DNA of 64,000 nucleotides from Phoronis australis (lineage: Eukaryota > Phoronida > Phoronidae), in contig NMRA01000090.1 of assembly GCA_002633005.1 (NCBI GenBank), positions 236,752 through 300,751 of the forward strand, written 5' to 3'. The notes under the pieces are model-generated. The model saw nothing but the letters and a program-made list of their open reading frames with translations. It had not been told where the DNA came from and did no database searches. Shown piece by piece: positions 63,869 through 64,000 of the stretch. The translations under genes were made by a program, and so were the position numbers. Positions within the stretch are counted from its first letter, which is position 1, and each line of letters begins with the position of its first letter.

Positions 63869-64000
63869 AAGCTGTGATGATAAGCACTGACCTCCACTTT
63901 TACATCTGACGACAATGAAATCAATGATGTATCGTCTGATGGAAGCATGCAAAATTACATTACGCGTGGAATCGGTCAGTGACGACCTGCGCCCAGCTAT
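63869..64000. other. Downstream flank
   Basis: No gene or repeat is recognised to the end of the window. Confidence 0.5.

Overview
This is a window of a metazoan nuclear genome. It holds split genes with GT-AG introns, a scaffold gap, and many degenerate transposable elements. The combination of a p55-type MAGUK gene, a secreted protein built from nine ShK (ShKT) modules, tRNA-derived SINE-like repeats, LINE, Ty3/gypsy and Penelope-type remnants, and abundant MITE-like elements suggests a marine invertebrate. ShK-repeat proteins are especially common in cnidarians, but molluscs, hemichordates and amphioxus cannot be excluded from the sequence alone. Base composition is AT-rich and introns are long (about 0.1 to 5 kb).

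Region 1 (1-27906, + strand) is the 3' three quarters of a MAGUK p55 gene that best resembles MPP7. I could place the second half of the PDZ domain, the SH3 domain, a HOOK-like linker, the whole guanylate-kinase-like domain and the stop codon. The proposed exons join in one frame (382 codons plus stop). The L27 domains and the first half of PDZ were not found. The gene sits in about 26 kb of introns full of repeats. Two intronic stretches are duplicated, one around an N gap (9857-11166 and 11395-12703) and one carrying the 87-nt exon that enters the GUK domain (13595-14236 and 14445-15087). Two further degenerate exon-like copies follow at 15425 and 15835.

Region 2 (27907-37555) is intergenic. 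It contains dispersed repeats, a 0.67-kb foldback element (29546-30219), a 5'-truncated LINE with an intact reverse transcriptase reading frame (33451-35690) and a TAA microsatellite.

Region 3 (37556-63736, + strand) is a second, apparently complete gene of 13 exons and 520 codons: signal peptide, nine ShK domains (one per exon), two 30-nt Thr/Ser/Pro linker exons and a 41-residue C-terminal tail. Every internal intron is phase 1, so every module can be duplicated or skipped without breaking the frame. Two adjacent ShK exons (52981 and 56046) are nearly identical. A polyadenylation signal lies about 130 bp after the stop codon. Its introns hold a decayed Ty3/gypsy pol on the minus strand (42600-45290), two LINE 3' ends on the minus strand (50710-52320), a Penelope-like GIY-YIG fragment (55257-55524), a retropepsin/integrase remnant on the minus strand (59786-60360), several MITEs and a very degenerate satellite (45860-48620).

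The two genes are not obviously connected in function. The first encodes an intracellular membrane-associated scaffold of cell junctions. The second encodes a secreted, disulphide-rich extracellular protein. No CRISPR array, operon, rRNA or convincing functional tRNA gene was seen.
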